Origin: K189A clade bacterium
Lineage (GTDB): Bacteria > Pseudomonadota > Gammaproteobacteria > Pseudomonadales > Azotimanducaceae
NCBI GenBank assembly: GCA_902528515.1
Contig: CABZTD010000003.1
Span: 1 to 64,000, forward strand
DNA length: 64,000 bases
Direction of reading: 5' to 3'
Shown here: positions 52,671 to 62,762 of the stretch, piece by piece
How the letters are laid out: each line of letters starts with the position of its first letter
Position numbering within the stretch: position 1 is the stretch's first letter
Position numbers and translations under genes: made by a program
Notes under the pieces: generated by a model
What the model was told of the DNA's origin: nothing
Database searches by the model: none
The model's input: the letters and a program-made list of their open reading frames with translations, nothing else

Positions 52671-53342
52671 TCAGCCAGCCGACAGTATTTCTCGCATGTG
52701 ATCAAAGACGAATTCCGGCTCTAAGGACTGCACATCAATGCCATGGTTATAGCCACTGCGAAAACAAGCCACATCTACTTTGGCTGCCTTGGCCGCACCC
52801 ACATCGGCACTGGAATCGCCGATCATTAGGGCCTGCTCCGCAGTCACATTCAGCTCTTTGAGACACAGCAGTACGGGGTCTGCAGCGGGCTTGGGTTGTG
52901 GTGCAGTATCGCCGCTGATCACCGACTCGAAGTAGCCGTCTAGAGACAGAGCTGCCAGCAGAGGTAAAGTAAAACGCTCCGGTTTGTTGGTCACCACGGC
53001 TAGCTTCGCACCTGCGTCATGCAGCGCGTCTAAGGTATCGATGACGCTTTCATACGGAGTGCTCGAGTCTGCGACATGGGCTTCGTAGTAGCTTAGGAAC
53101 CGTTCAAATAGTGCATCTGTTTCAGGTTCTGTGAGCCGTAGCTGGTGATGTTGTACTGCCTGAGTGATCGAATACCGCGCACCAAAGCCAATCCACTGTC
53201 TCGCCTGATCGACGGTCACGCCAGGGAATCCTGCCTCAAGCAGACTGATATTCAGCGCTCGACCGAGATCCGGAGCGGTATCTACCAGAGTGCCGTCAAG
53301 ATCGAAAAGGTAGGCATCGTAACGGCGCAGCATGCTGTTCAT
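52671..53342 (-). CDS. gph: Phosphoglycolate phosphatase
   Basis: It hydrolyses 2-phosphoglycolate arising from oxidative DNA repair. The HAD motifs are [23 protein letters not shown], a Lys in PQPKPAADP, and [16 protein letters not shown]. Length 223 and the position between rpe and trpE match Pseudomonas gph. It overlaps rpe by 4 bp (ATGA). Confidence 0.94.
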   Translation of the reverse strand: MNSMLRRYDAYLFDLDGTLVDTAPDLGRALNISLLEAGFPGVTVDQARQWIGFGARYSITQAVQHHQLRLTEPETDALFERFLSYYEAHVADSSTPYESVIDTLDALHDAGAKLAVVTNKPERFTLPLLAALSLDGYFESVISGDTAPQPKPAADPVLLCLKELNVTAEQALMIGDSSADVGAAKAAKVDVACFRSGYNHGIDVQSLEPEFVFDHMREILSAG

Positions 53343-54016
53343 GTATGGGCAATTTCTTCGCGCATGGCGCTTATCGTGGCTGCATAGTTGTCTGCGCCGA
53401 ATATCGCAGTACCCGCTACAAAAGCATCTGCCCCTGCCGCGGCAGCTGCGCCGATGTTGTCGATTTTAACACCGCCATCAATTTGCAGTCGAATATCTCG
53501 ACTACAGGCGTCGATAAGGCCGCGCGCCTGGCGCAGCTTTTCAAGGCTTGAGGGGATAAAGGCTTGACCCCCAAAACCAGGGTTGACCGACATGATTAAC
53601 ACCAGATCGATCATCTCGATGACCGGCTCTAATGCTTCGAGGGGGGTCGCTGGGTTGAAAACTAATCCAGCCTTGGCACCTCCGTCGTGAATCATAGAGA
53701 GAGTTCGATGCAGGTGCTCAGTCGATTCAGGGTGGACGGTTATATAGTCTGCGCCGGCAAGAAGGAATTCCTTTACTAACCGGTCAACGGGTTTCACCAT
53801 CAGGTGAACATCGACACACGCATCAATACCAGCTTTGCGCAATGCGCTGAGCACCAGCGGCCCGACGGAAAGATTGGGCACATAGTGATTATCCATCACA
53901 TCAAAGTGAATCGTATCGGCGCCGGCGGCCAGCACGTTGGAGACTTCATCGCCTAAGCGGGCAAAGTCTGCAGCCAATATGGATGGGCATATCCAAGGGG
54001 GTGTGGGAGGTGTCAT
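53339..54016 (-). CDS. rpe: Ribulose-phosphate 3-epimerase
   Basis: This pentose-phosphate enzyme interconverts ribulose and xylulose 5-phosphate in a TIM barrel. Motifs are [37 protein letters not shown] (metal Asp and His), [23 protein letters not shown] and IQVDGG-like [16 protein letters not shown] 54016 is preferred over the in-frame TTG at 54040 because it gives the usual short N-terminus. Confidence 0.95.
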   Translation of the reverse strand: MTPPTPPWICPSILAADFARLGDEVSNVLAAGADTIHFDVMDNHYVPNLSVGPLVLSALRKAGIDACVDVHLMVKPVDRLVKEFLLAGADYITVHPESTEHLHRTLSMIHDGGAKAGLVFNPATPLEALEPVIEMIDLVLIMSVNPGFGGQAFIPSSLEKLRQARGLIDACSRDIRLQIDGGVKIDNIGAAAAAGADAFVAGTAIFGADNYAATISAMREEIAHT

Positions 54017-54093
54017 GGCAACTGTTATGACCGAAAACAACTATGTTAACCGAGCTGAATGCAGATGCATGAGTTTTCTTAACGGGCGACGAT

Positions 54094-54759
54094 CTAGCTA
54101 AAGAAATTAACCCCCTTAATGCTCTGATAGTCATCAGGTGTGCCAATATCGGTCCACTGCCCCGTATACACTTGAGCGCCGACTTTATTTTGGGCCACAG
54201 CGTCAAAGAACAGATCGCGCACTGAAAATGGTCCGCTGGGTGAATCATTAAACAGATCCCGATGAATTAGGCCGATGCCCGCATATACGTAATCGCCGCC
54301 TCGCGCGGCAATCCGGCCTTCGGCGAAGGTGAAATCGCCGGTATCTCTGCTAGAAGGTTTTGGCACTAGCACTAAGTGGGCGAGGTCGCCGTGCTTAAGG
54401 GTCGTTGGTAGGTGGGAAAAGTCAAAGTCCGAGAAAATGTCGCCATTACAAAGCCAAAACATGGGTTGCTGAAGCAGCGGTAGTGCCTTCTTGATACCGC
54501 CGCCCGTTTCTAACAGTTCGTTTTCGCGGCTAAAACGAACCGACAGCCGCACACTTTTGTAACGAGTAAGTGCGTGCTCAATTTGCTCACCAAGGTGGTG
54601 AATATTGACGATTACCTCATTCACTCCTGCCTGCTCGAGTTGATCGAGCAGGCGAAAGATCAGCGGTCTGCCCCGTACCGGTAGCAGGGGCTTGGGGGTC
54701 TTGTTCGTAAGCGGCGCAAGACGTGAGCCTTTGCCAGCGGCGAGAACCATGGCCTTCAT
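54094..54759 (-). CDS. murU: N-acetylmuramate alpha-1-phosphate uridylyltransferase
   Basis: MurU makes UDP-MurNAc from MurNAc 1-phosphate in the peptidoglycan salvage route that bypasses MurA, and hence fosfomycin. The nucleotidyltransferase opening is MKAMVLAAGKGSRLAPLTNKTPKPLLPV, with ELLETGGGIKKAL, CNGDIFSDFD and WTDIGTPDDYQSI. Length 221 matches Pseudomonas MurU. It overlaps amgK by 4 bp. Confidence 0.93.
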   Translation of the reverse strand: MKAMVLAAGKGSRLAPLTNKTPKPLLPVRGRPLIFRLLDQLEQAGVNEVIVNIHHLGEQIEHALTRYKSVRLSVRFSRENELLETGGGIKKALPLLQQPMFWLCNGDIFSDFDFSHLPTTLKHGDLAHLVLVPKPSSRDTGDFTFAEGRIAARGGDYVYAGIGLIHRDLFNDSPSGPFSVRDLFFDAVAQNKVGAQVYTGQWTDIGTPDDYQSIKGVNFFS

Positions 54760-55805
54760 GAAGCATTATTTCCAATTAGAAGCGAATTGGTGGCGGCCTG
54801 CTCCGCCCACTCACCCAGCAAGGGCGATAGCATTTGAGTCGCGTCATGAGCTGCAGTCAGCGCTGACGTTCGTGCAAGCACTGAAGGGATATAGTGCAGG
54901 TGGCTGGATTTGCCGTCGCGCAAATGCAATCGAGCAAAAATGCCGACGGCTTTGATATGGCGCTGGATGGCGCAAGCATCGTGCCACCAGCTAACCTTTT
55001 CTTGTGCCTCCCCGGCAAGCACTTCACTCCTTGACGCGAATCGGTGCAGGGCTGTCGCTATCACTGCGTCGTCGTGCACCGCATAACAATCTTCAAGCAG
55101 AGAGGCGGCGTCATAGAGCGCTGGGCCGATAAGCGCATCCTGAAAGTCCACCATGCCAATGCGTGGGCTATCTGGATCGCCCGAAAGCAACAAGTTGCGG
55201 CAATGGTAGTCTCGGTGAACGCAAACTTGAGGTTGCTCCAGCATGGCGTCAACCAGGGTCGAGCGAGCCGCTGCCAGAGTTGTATGGTCATTAGCGGACA
55301 GCGGTAGGGACATTAGGCTTCTCGCAAACCACTCAGCGCAGAGGTCAAACTCCATGATTAGCCGATCTTCTGTGTAGGGGGGTATCTGAGGGTCAGCAAG
55401 CTTCTGCAAAGGTTTAAGCGCATCTAGTGCAAGATTGAGAATGTCCGTGAGCGCGGTATGGTCGGCGCCAAACCTCAAATAAGCATCGGATAAATGGACA
55501 GAGCCCAAATCTTCCATGAGGAAAAAGCCGTTGACTTGATCGGCGGCCAAAACTTTCGGTGTGCCGAGGCCGTGAAATAGTTCTGCCAAGGCGGCAAATT
55601 GCTCGTTGTTTTCTAGGGATGGTGGGCTCGACATGGCGACCCATGATCGCTCCGACAGCGCATCTTGTAGGCGGTAGAACTCGCGATGGCTGGCCTCGAC
55701 CCGCAGAGGATGAGCCAGGATTTGGCAGGGAGCCGAGAACAAAGTCTGCAGCTGCTGCGAACACCAGTGACTGAGTAATTGAGCTGTTGTGTTAAGTGCC
55801 GGCAC
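54756..55805 (-). CDS. amgK: N-acetylmuramate/N-acetylglucosamine anomeric kinase
   Basis: AmgK phosphorylates MurNAc and GlcNAc at C1, feeding MurU. The APH-type kinase shows EASHREFYRLQ, FFLMEDLGSVHLSDAY, the catalytic VCVHRDYHCRNLLLSG and the metal-binding MVDFQDALIGPALYDAASLL. Length 349 and the divergent position to lptD are as in Pseudomonas. The 43 bp between amgK and lptD must hold both promoters. Confidence 0.93.
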   Translation of the reverse strand: MPALNTTAQLLSHWCSQQLQTLFSAPCQILAHPLRVEASHREFYRLQDALSERSWVAMSSPPSLENNEQFAALAELFHGLGTPKVLAADQVNGFFLMEDLGSVHLSDAYLRFGADHTALTDILNLALDALKPLQKLADPQIPPYTEDRLIMEFDLCAEWFARSLMSLPLSANDHTTLAAARSTLVDAMLEQPQVCVHRDYHCRNLLLSGDPDSPRIGMVDFQDALIGPALYDAASLLEDCYAVHDDAVIATALHRFASRSEVLAGEAQEKVSWWHDACAIQRHIKAVGIFARLHLRDGKSSHLHYIPSVLARTSALTAAHDATQMLSPLLGEWAEQAATNSLLIGNNAS

Positions 55806-55848
55806 GAATTGATTATATCCAAAGAGCCAATTCTTTTATCATGCCGCG

Positions 55849-58347
55849 ATGAACTCATTCTTATGCCGTTTAAAGCGGTCCGTAATGCTCGCACTAGTGC
55901 TGTTCAGTGGACACGCTTTGACAGAAGAGGGTTTAACCGGCTCTGCAGAAATCGAATCTGCTGCATCGGCTGCGAGCGATTCAGCCACGGACCTAGCGCG
56001 ACGCTTTTATCGTCACACTCTGGTGCCAAGCGCTGAGAATTTCGGCCAGTGTTTGGGGGGCTACGCGGTGCCAGCCCACTTGCAGCCTCCCGGTCATGGA
56101 TCCGCTGAGACACAAGATGCCCCTCGTGATCGCCTGATTACCGCTGAGCTTGACCGCCTAACAGGTGAGCGCGATGGACAGATTCAGCTGCAGGGCAACG
56201 TGCTAATTCGCGAGGGTCAGCGGTTGCTGCAGGCGCAAAGCGCTCAGCTCGAACAAGATGGTAGCGAAATTCGCTTCCCTCAAGGCCTGTTAATAACCCA
56301 GCCCAATCTGGTGGTTGCAGGTGAGCAGGCCAAGATCGGGCTGCAGAAAGAGACCATGCAGCTCAACAAAGTGCAGTGGTTGTTGCTGAAGCAACAGCTA
56401 CGCGGCTCGGCGGCTTCTCTGACTCAGAGCGATTCCGGTCAGCTGGTGCTAAATAAGGCAGAGCTAACTCGTTGTCTGCCAGGTAACCAAGGCTGGTTCC
56501 TTGGCGTTGAGCGGTTGGAGATTAACGAGGATAAAGGATATGCCCAGGCCAGGGGCGCGGTGCTTAAAGTTAAGTCGATCCCCGTCGCCTATTTGCCGCG
56601 CCTGCGGGTCTCCATGGACGGCAGCCTCGCCAGCGGTTGGCAAGTACCGACCGGAGGCCTGAGTAGTCAGGATGGACTCGAGGTTTCATTTCCTTACTAC
56701 TGGAGCATTGACGAAACCCTCAGCGCGACCGTCGCGCCTCGCTGGATCAGCCGTCGCGGTCTTGGTGTCGACGGCCAGTTGAACTATGCCGATCAATTTC
56801 AGGTAGCTGAAGTAAGCGGGTCTTTTTTGTCCTCGGATGATTTATACAATGGTTACTTCGATCGAGATACGTATAAGGCCCTGGGCGGCGATCGTGTTGC
56901 AGGTTCGTTTGAGACTGCAGATCGCTGGTTGTTGGCGCTGCAGCAGGCCGGGAAGATTGGTCCGCTGAGCACGCGCATCGATTTTGCACGCAGTAGCGAC
57001 AGGGACTTTTTTCGCGACCTCGACTCCTTTGTGGGCTTAGCCAGCCCGACAGCATTACAGCAGTTCGCTGAGGTCGCCTACTTGACCGATCACCTAGATT
57101 TGCGTCTGCAAACGGTGGGCTTTCAGCGTTTGGACGAGTTGAACATCTCGGACTATAAAGTAAGCCCAGCGCTGCGGTTGGACTATCGCAGCAATCCTCT
57201 TGAACCAGGTTTCGGATGGGGGCTAAGGGCACAAGTCGTCGAGTTTGGCCAGCGCTTGGGGCGTTTGTCCAACGAGCACCGCATTAATCCCGATGTCGAG
57301 GGCCGCCGAACTCATCTGGAGCCCTCTATCGCCTTCCGTCGGGATTCTCAGGCTGGCTACTGGGCGCTTAGGGGCGGTTACAAATATACCCAGTACAATC
57401 TCGACGAACCGGTGCGGAGCGGGATTTTAGGCCGAACTGGCCTAGAGCGAGAGGCCGATCGGGGCGTCGAATTCTTCAGCCTCGACGCTGGCTTGTTCTT
57501 CGAGCGCGACCTCGAATTAGGTAATCGTCAGTGGACTCAAACCCTGGAACCCCGCCTTTTTTATCTGTATCAGGGCTACGAGAATCAAGATGCCCTACCT
57601 GTATTTGACAGCGTCCCGCGCAGCATGGCGTTTGATGCTCTATTTGCTGACAACCGATATGTGGGTTTGGATCGCATCGGAGACGCAGACCTAATGACCC
57701 TGGCCGCGACAAGTCGTCTGCTTGATAGTAGCGGACGCGAGCGCGCCGCGATGGGCCTAGCTTACTTACAGCATCTGTCGAGTCCGCGTATTCGGTTGCT
57801 TGGGCGAGCAGATATTAGCGCGGGGGATCTTGTCGCAGCGGAACAAACCGTTGAGCTTTCGCCCAGAGTACAGTTGCGTGGTTGGCAGCTTTGGCACAAA
57901 GACCGAGGCAAGTGGGAAGAGCTACGTGGCTCGGTACACCTGCGCGGATCCGGGCGGAGAGTTTATAATCTTGGCTTTAACCAGCGCGACTGGCTGAACA
58001 TTAAGCAAGTCGAGCTCTCAACTTATGCGCCGCTGAGCCAGCATCTGGCAGTCACGGCTCGTTGGCACTACGATTTAGAGAGTGAGCGTAGCCTTGAAGC
58101 ATTTATCGGTTTGGAATACGACGATTGCTGCATCAAGCTTAGACTTATCGCTCGGCAGTATTTGGAGAATCCAAGCTATCGGGACTTTGGCATTCCACAG
58201 GCGCTCTTGCCGACCAATGAATTGCGTACTGATCGAGGGTTGCTCCTAGAGGTTGAGTTAAAAGGGCTTGCGGGTATTGGCAGTAAGGTAGAGACCTTGT
58301 TGCGCCGCGGCATCTACGGTTACGGTGCACCCAGAGACCGACGTTAG
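55849..58347 (+). CDS. lptD: LPS-assembly protein LptD
   Basis: This outer-membrane beta-barrel inserts LPS with LptE. A signal peptide (SVMLALVLFSGHALT) precedes a periplasmic OstA jellyroll: ITAELDRLTGERDGQIQLQGNVLI, then SAQLEQDGSEIRFPQGLL. Disulfide Cys residues are visible at GQCLGG and TRCLPGNQGW in the N-domain and a CC pair near the end (YDDCCIKLRL), as in E. coli. The barrel starts around VSFPYYWSIDETLSAT. Length 832 is in the family range. It heads lptD-surA-pdxA-rsmA-apaG-apaH. Confidence 0.95.
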   Translation: MNSFLCRLKRSVMLALVLFSGHALTEEGLTGSAEIESAASAASDSATDLARRFYRHTLVPSAENFGQCLGGYAVPAHLQPPGHGSAETQDAPRDRLITAELDRLTGERDGQIQLQGNVLIREGQRLLQAQSAQLEQDGSEIRFPQGLLITQPNLVVAGEQAKIGLQKETMQLNKVQWLLLKQQLRGSAASLTQSDSGQLVLNKAELTRCLPGNQGWFLGVERLEINEDKGYAQARGAVLKVKSIPVAYLPRLRVSMDGSLASGWQVPTGGLSSQDGLEVSFPYYWSIDETLSATVAPRWISRRGLGVDGQLNYADQFQVAEVSGSFLSSDDLYNGYFDRDTYKALGGDRVAGSFETADRWLLALQQAGKIGPLSTRIDFARSSDRDFFRDLDSFVGLASPTALQQFAEVAYLTDHLDLRLQTVGFQRLDELNISDYKVSPALRLDYRSNPLEPGFGWGLRAQVVEFGQRLGRLSNEHRINPDVEGRRTHLEPSIAFRRDSQAGYWALRGGYKYTQYNLDEPVRSGILGRTGLEREADRGVEFFSLDAGLFFERDLELGNRQWTQTLEPRLFYLYQGYENQDALPVFDSVPRSMAFDALFADNRYVGLDRIGDADLMTLAATSRLLDSSGRERAAMGLAYLQHLSSPRIRLLGRADISAGDLVAAEQTVELSPRVQLRGWQLWHKDRGKWEELRGSVHLRGSGRRVYNLGFNQRDWLNIKQVELSTYAPLSQHLAVTARWHYDLESERSLEAFIGLEYDDCCIKLRLIARQYLENPSYRDFGIPQALLPTNELRTDRGLLLEVELKGLAGIGSKVETLLRRGIYGYGAPRDRR

Positions 58348-58408
58348 TATTGATTGGCGGGCACAGACGAAGATTCACCTGCAAATACAGACACATCAGG
58401 AAAAGGAA

Positions 58409-59746
58409 ATGATGCAAAGGCTGAAATTCATCACGGCATACCTTGCTGCCCCCAGCGCTCGACTGCGTAACTTCGGCACAGTGGCGCTGCTCTCGATGCT
58501 GTCATTCAACCTTAACGCAGACTACCAGCGGCTCGAAGCCATTGTCGCGGTTGTAGATGACGACGTAGTGCTCGCCAGTGAGTTGATAGCGCGGCTTGAA
58601 ACCGTGCGTCGCTCCATGCGCGAGAACAATGTGCAGTTGCCTCCTGGCGATGTGTTGGTCAATCAGATCATGGAGCGCTTGATCATCGAGAACATTCAGC
58701 TGCAGGAAGCTGAGAAGCGAGGGGTGACCGTAGACGACGAGACCCTTGCCCGAGCTGTTAACAGTTTTGCGAGCAACAACGGTATGACGTTGGAGGAGTT
58801 CCGCCAGAATCTGGCGGCAGACGGCACGAACTACCGCGAGTTTCGTGAGGAAATTCGGTCGGAGCTAATCATTACGCGGTTGCAACGCGCTATGATCAAC
58901 CGACGCATTTCAATCACCGAGCAAGACGTCCAGGCTTTGCTGAATTCGCCCTTCTATCAGCAGATGTTTTCAGATGAGTATCGCGTTGGGCACATTATGC
59001 GAACCTTGGACGAAGACGCCTCAGAAGCCGATGCGAAAGCTGCCCTGGCAGAGGCAAGGGGGTTCGTTCAAGAACTGCGCGATGGTGCAGACTTTGCACA
59101 AATGGCAATTGCTAATTCGTCTGCAAGTACGGCGCTGGAGGGGGGTGATCTTGGCTGGCGTCGCGCCGGTGAACTACCGACACTATTCTCAGATGCCGTG
59201 CTTGATATGACGGTTGGTGATATTGAGGGTCCTATCGCAACAGGTGCGACTATCCACATCATCAAGCTGCTAGATCAGCGTGGAGCCGGCACGGAGCGCA
59301 TGGCCCAAACCAACGTGAGTCACATACTCATTCGACCCTCGGAAATCGTGACGACGGAGCAGGCAAGGGTTCAGGCTCAGTCCATCTATGATCGCATTCA
59401 AGCAGGCGAAGATTTTGCTGCGTTGGCAAGAGAGTATTCCGAAGATCCCGCCAGCGCGCTCAACGGAGGGGAACTGGGGTGGTCGACTCCAGACCAATTC
59501 GTGCCACAGTTTGCCGAGGCAATGGTAGCAGCAGATATAGGTGTGGTCAGTGCACCCTTTGAGAGCGAATTCGGTTGGCATCTGCTTCTTGTTGATGACC
59601 GGCGTGAACAAGATATGAGCGATGAAGCTCGGCGTAACATGGCAATGGATTTGCTTTTTCGACGCCGATTTGAAGAAGAGCGTCAGGAGTGGCTCAAAGA
59701 AATTCGCGATGAAGCGTTCGTAGAACTGCGCCTAAACGAGAGTTAA
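58409..59746 (+). CDS. surA: Periplasmic chaperone and peptidyl-prolyl isomerase SurA
   Basis: SurA delivers outer-membrane proteins, including LptD, to the Bam machine. A signal segment (FGTVALLSMLSFNLNA) precedes the N-domain (QRLEAIVAVVDDDVVLASEL). Two parvulin domains follow, one at YRVGHIMRTLDEDAS to ALEGGDLGWRRAGELP and one at VSHILIRPSEIVTTEQA to NGGELGWSTPDQFVPQF. The ATG at 58409 follows AGGAAAAGGA; the open frame before it overlaps lptD and is not SurA-like. It is 61 bp downstream of lptD. Confidence 0.95.
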   Translation: MMQRLKFITAYLAAPSARLRNFGTVALLSMLSFNLNADYQRLEAIVAVVDDDVVLASELIARLETVRRSMRENNVQLPPGDVLVNQIMERLIIENIQLQEAEKRGVTVDDETLARAVNSFASNNGMTLEEFRQNLAADGTNYREFREEIRSELIITRLQRAMINRRISITEQDVQALLNSPFYQQMFSDEYRVGHIMRTLDEDASEADAKAALAEARGFVQELRDGADFAQMAIANSSASTALEGGDLGWRRAGELPTLFSDAVLDMTVGDIEGPIATGATIHIIKLLDQRGAGTERMAQTNVSHILIRPSEIVTTEQARVQAQSIYDRIQAGEDFAALAREYSEDPASALNGGELGWSTPDQFVPQFAEAMVAADIGVVSAPFESEFGWHLLLVDDRREQDMSDEARRNMAMDLLFRRRFEEERQEWLKEIRDEAFVELRLNES

Positions 59747-59748
59747 CG

Positions 59749-60723
59749 ATGATCGCCATAACGCCCGGTGAGCCTGCCGGGATTGGCCCGGACTTGGTCA
59801 TCCAGGCGGTTCAGCAAGATAGACCAGCTTGCAAGATCGTCGTCGCCGACGCCAACATGCTGCAGCAGCGTGCCGCGGTGCTCGGGTTGCCTCTCGATAT
59901 TAATGAGCGTTTAGATGCGCCAAGCAGGCAAGCGGGTCATCTTACTGTTCTGCATATCCCGCTTGCCGAGAAAGTCGTTCCGGGCAGTTTGAACGTCGCC
60001 AATGCCAGCGGCACCCTTCAAGCCCTGGATCGAGCCATTCAAGGCTGCATGAGTGGCGAGTTTGTGGCTCTGGTAACCGGCCCCATGCAAAAGTCCGTCA
60101 TGATGCAAGCAGGCTACGATTTTACTGGCCACACAGAGCATCTTGCCAAGCAGGCGAAGGTTGAGGATGTGGTAATGATGCTGGCAAGCGATGTCATGCG
60201 TGTCGCCTTGGCGACCACTCATTTGCCGCTGCAGGCCGTTTCAGCGCATCTGACCGAGGTTCTGCTGGAGCGCCGTTTGCGTATTCTGCATAAGGCTCTG
60301 CAGTCTCAGTTTGGTTTGCGGGATCCGCGGATACTGGTTTGCGGTCTTAACCCTCATGCGGGTGAATCGGGCCGAATGGGGCGTGAAGAGATCGATGTTA
60401 TCGAGCCGGTGTGCGAGCGCCTGCGGGCATCGGGTATGACGATCCAGGGGCCGCTTCCAGCAGATACGCTGTTTACGTCAAAGTTTCTGAAATCTGCAGA
60501 TGCCGTCATGGCGATGTTTCACGATCAAGGCCTGCCCGTGCTGAAATATTCGGGATTTGGCCGTGCGGTGAACGTTACGCTGGGTTTACCCTTTGTTCGC
60601 ACATCTGTGGACCATGGCACGGCCCTGGATCTGGCGGGCAGAGGCGACGCCGATTCAGGCTCCTTTGCCGCCGCCATGGCTACTGCGGCGGACTTAGTCA
60701 TGGGAAGCCATGCAACCGCGTAA
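59749..60723 (+). CDS. pdxA: 4-hydroxythreonine-4-phosphate dehydrogenase
   Basis: PdxA acts in pyridoxal 5'-phosphate synthesis. Motifs are AITPGEPAGIGPDLV, LVTGPMQKSVM, DFTGHTEHLAKQA (metal His), AHLTEVL, VCGLNPHAGESGRMGREE, AMFHDQGLPVLKY and FVRTSVDHGTALDLAG. Length 324 is normal. It starts 2 bp after surA and overlaps rsmA by 14 bp. Confidence 0.96.
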   Translation: MIAITPGEPAGIGPDLVIQAVQQDRPACKIVVADANMLQQRAAVLGLPLDINERLDAPSRQAGHLTVLHIPLAEKVVPGSLNVANASGTLQALDRAIQGCMSGEFVALVTGPMQKSVMMQAGYDFTGHTEHLAKQAKVEDVVMMLASDVMRVALATTHLPLQAVSAHLTEVLLERRLRILHKALQSQFGLRDPRILVCGLNPHAGESGRMGREEIDVIEPVCERLRASGMTIQGPLPADTLFTSKFLKSADAVMAMFHDQGLPVLKYSGFGRAVNVTLGLPFVRTSVDHGTALDLAGRGDADSGSFAAAMATAADLVMGSHATA

Positions 60724-61495
60724 ACGATTTGGGCAGCATTTTTTAAAGGATGCTTCTATCCTACGGCGTATTGCCGACGCCGTTGCAATCCAGCCAAAAC
60801 AAAATGTCTTTGAAATTGGACCGGGTCAAGGGGCGCTTACACAGTACTTACATCAACCGTCGCTAGCCCGCTACCTCGCGGTGGAAATTGATCGTGATTT
60901 GGCGCCGTTGTTGCCCGGTAAATTCCCGGGAATAGAGGTGCTGCAACAAGATGTTCTGCGAGCAGATCTAACATCCGCGTTAGCGTTGGGAGCAGCGACC
61001 CAGCCTTGGCGTATAGTGGGTAACCTTCCCTACAATATTTCCTCGCCTTTAATCGTCCGGCTGCTGGACTATGTGCTGGCGCACCCAGGGAGCATTCAAG
61101 ATATGCATTTCATGGTGCAGAAAGAAATGGCTGAACGGCTTAGCGCCCAGCCGGGGAGCAAGGCTTGGGGTCGGCTGAGCGTGATGACCCAAATAACCGT
61201 CGACGTTGAATATTTATTCGATGTGCCCCCGCAGAGTTTTGACCCGCCGCCAAAGGTTGATTCCTCCATGATCCGGTTAACACCCATAGCCCATGACGAC
61301 CTGCCCGTGCCGCGCAAAAGTTTGGATAAAGTATTGCGGCTCGCCTTTGCGGGTCGCCGAAAACGCATGTCTAATGCGTTAAAAACACTGCAGCTGAATT
61401 GGTCGCGTCTGGCTGTTGATCCAGGAAAACGAGCAGACGATGTGACCATTGATGAGTTTTTAGCCATTGCCGAGCAGTCTCAAGCAAAGCAGTGA
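60710..61495 (+). CDS. rsmA: 16S rRNA (adenine1518/1519-N6)-dimethyltransferase
   Basis: RsmA (KsgA) dimethylates two adenines near the 3' end of 16S rRNA late in 30S assembly. Motifs are KRFGQHFLKDASILRRI, FEIGPGQGALTQYL (SAM), VEIDRDLAPLL, VGNLPYNISSPLIV (catalytic NLPY), QKEMAERLSAQPGSKAWGRLSV and FAGRRKRMSNAL. Length 261 matches. It overlaps pdxA by 14 bp and apaG by 4 bp. Confidence 0.96.
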   Translation: MQPRKRFGQHFLKDASILRRIADAVAIQPKQNVFEIGPGQGALTQYLHQPSLARYLAVEIDRDLAPLLPGKFPGIEVLQQDVLRADLTSALALGAATQPWRIVGNLPYNISSPLIVRLLDYVLAHPGSIQDMHFMVQKEMAERLSAQPGSKAWGRLSVMTQITVDVEYLFDVPPQSFDPPPKVDSSMIRLTPIAHDDLPVPRKSLDKVLRLAFAGRRKRMSNALKTLQLNWSRLAVDPGKRADDVTIDEFLAIAEQSQAKQ

Positions 61496-61917
61496 GCGAC
61501 CCATACCAAGGGCGACCGGGGAGTTGCGTATTGACCGAACAAAATTTGCAGCAAACGATCGAGGTGTCGGTGCAAGTGCACTATCTAGACAGCGAATCCT
61601 CAAGTGAGGAAGAGCGATATGCCTTCGCGTACACCATTACCATAAGCAATCGTGGTGCGGTGCCTAGTCAGCTGTTGAATCGACACTGGATCATTACCGA
61701 TGGTCGTGGTGAGGTTCAGGAAGTTGCCGGACCCGGTGTTGTAGGCCAGCAACCACGGCTGAGTTCAGGCGAACAGTTCACGTACACCAGCGGGGCAGTG
61801 CTAAAGACGCCGGTGGGCACCATGGAAGGGAGTTATCAGTTTTGCATCGATAGCGGCGAGCTTTTCGATGTACCCATACCCGTATTTTCCTTGTGCGTTC
61901 CCAACATGGTGCATTAA
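61492..61917 (+). CDS. apaG: ApaG protein (Co2+/Mg2+ efflux-associated)
   Basis: This small beta-sandwich of the DUF525 family has an uncertain role, often tied to divalent-cation efflux. It shows VSVQVHYLDSESSSEEERYAFAYTITISN, LLNRHWIITDGRG, EVAGPGVVGQQPRLSSGEQFTYTSGA and TPVGTMEGSYQF. The GTG at 61492 overlaps the rsmA stop; TTG 61531 is an in-frame alternative nearer the usual N-terminus. It is 4 bp from apaH. Confidence 0.94.
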   Translation: MSDPYQGRPGSCVLTEQNLQQTIEVSVQVHYLDSESSSEEERYAFAYTITISNRGAVPSQLLNRHWIITDGRGEVQEVAGPGVVGQQPRLSSGEQFTYTSGAVLKTPVGTMEGSYQFCIDSGELFDVPIPVFSLCVPNMVH

Positions 61918-61921
61918 ACCG

Positions 61922-62758
61922 ATGGCGGTTTACGCATTAGGCGATATCCAAGGTTGCTGGCGAGAGCTCAAGGCCCTTATGAAGAAGCTCAACTTCAAAG
62001 ATAGTGACGAGCTGTGGCTAGCGGGCGATCTAGTTAACCGTGGCCCAGATTCGCTCAAAGTTCTGCGCAAACTGCGTGATATGGATCAACAGGTTCGGAT
62101 CGTGTTGGGCAATCATGATCTGCATTTTTTGGCCATCGTGTTTGGTGGTCATAGAGCTGGAGCGAAGGATACGTTCGCAGAGCTGCTAGGCGCTTGCGAT
62201 GTAGAGGATCTCGCCCATTGGCTGCGCAGACAAAAATTACTCCATCGGGATCACGGTCACCTAATGACCCATGCCGGTCTACCAGGCTGCTGGAGTGTCC
62301 CCCAAGCACAGGAATTAGCGCGAGAGGTGGAATCGGTCATCGGGCAGTCGGATGAGGTGGCAGCCACGGCAGAAATTTCTTATCGCAGGTTCTTCGCCGA
62401 TATGTACGGCAATAAACCTGCTGTCTGGCGTAAAGATCTGCGGGGCATGGATCGACTGCGCTGTATCGTCAATTACCTGACTCGCATGCGTCTATTAAAT
62501 AGTGCTGGCGCCATGGACTTTGCACAAAAGGGTGCGCTGCAAGATGCTCCCGCAGGTTTGAGGCCTTGGTTTGACGACCAGCGCATTGAGGCGTTCGAGG
62601 AAACTCTATTGTTTGGGCATTGGGCATCACTAGAGGGTGAGACCGGTACGGAAAAATGTATCGCGTTAGACACTGGATGCGTATGGGGAAGAGAGCTCAC
62701 GGCCTATGCACTGGAACAGCAGTGCAAAATTACCCAAGCCGCGCTACCCAGGTCGTGA
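61922..62758 (+). CDS. apaH: Bis(5'-nucleosyl)-tetraphosphatase (symmetrical)
   Basis: ApaH splits Ap4A to two ADP and removes Np4 RNA caps. Metallophosphatase motifs are [38 protein letters not shown], and THAGLPGCW, with GHWASLEG near the end. The ATG at 61922 follows the apaG stop by 4 bp; the open frame before it overlaps apaG. Length 278 is typical. Confidence 0.96.
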   Translation: MAVYALGDIQGCWRELKALMKKLNFKDSDELWLAGDLVNRGPDSLKVLRKLRDMDQQVRIVLGNHDLHFLAIVFGGHRAGAKDTFAELLGACDVEDLAHWLRRQKLLHRDHGHLMTHAGLPGCWSVPQAQELAREVESVIGQSDEVAATAEISYRRFFADMYGNKPAVWRKDLRGMDRLRCIVNYLTRMRLLNSAGAMDFAQKGALQDAPAGLRPWFDDQRIEAFEETLLFGHWASLEGETGTEKCIALDTGCVWGRELTAYALEQQCKITQAALPRS

Positions 62759-62762
62759 AATT

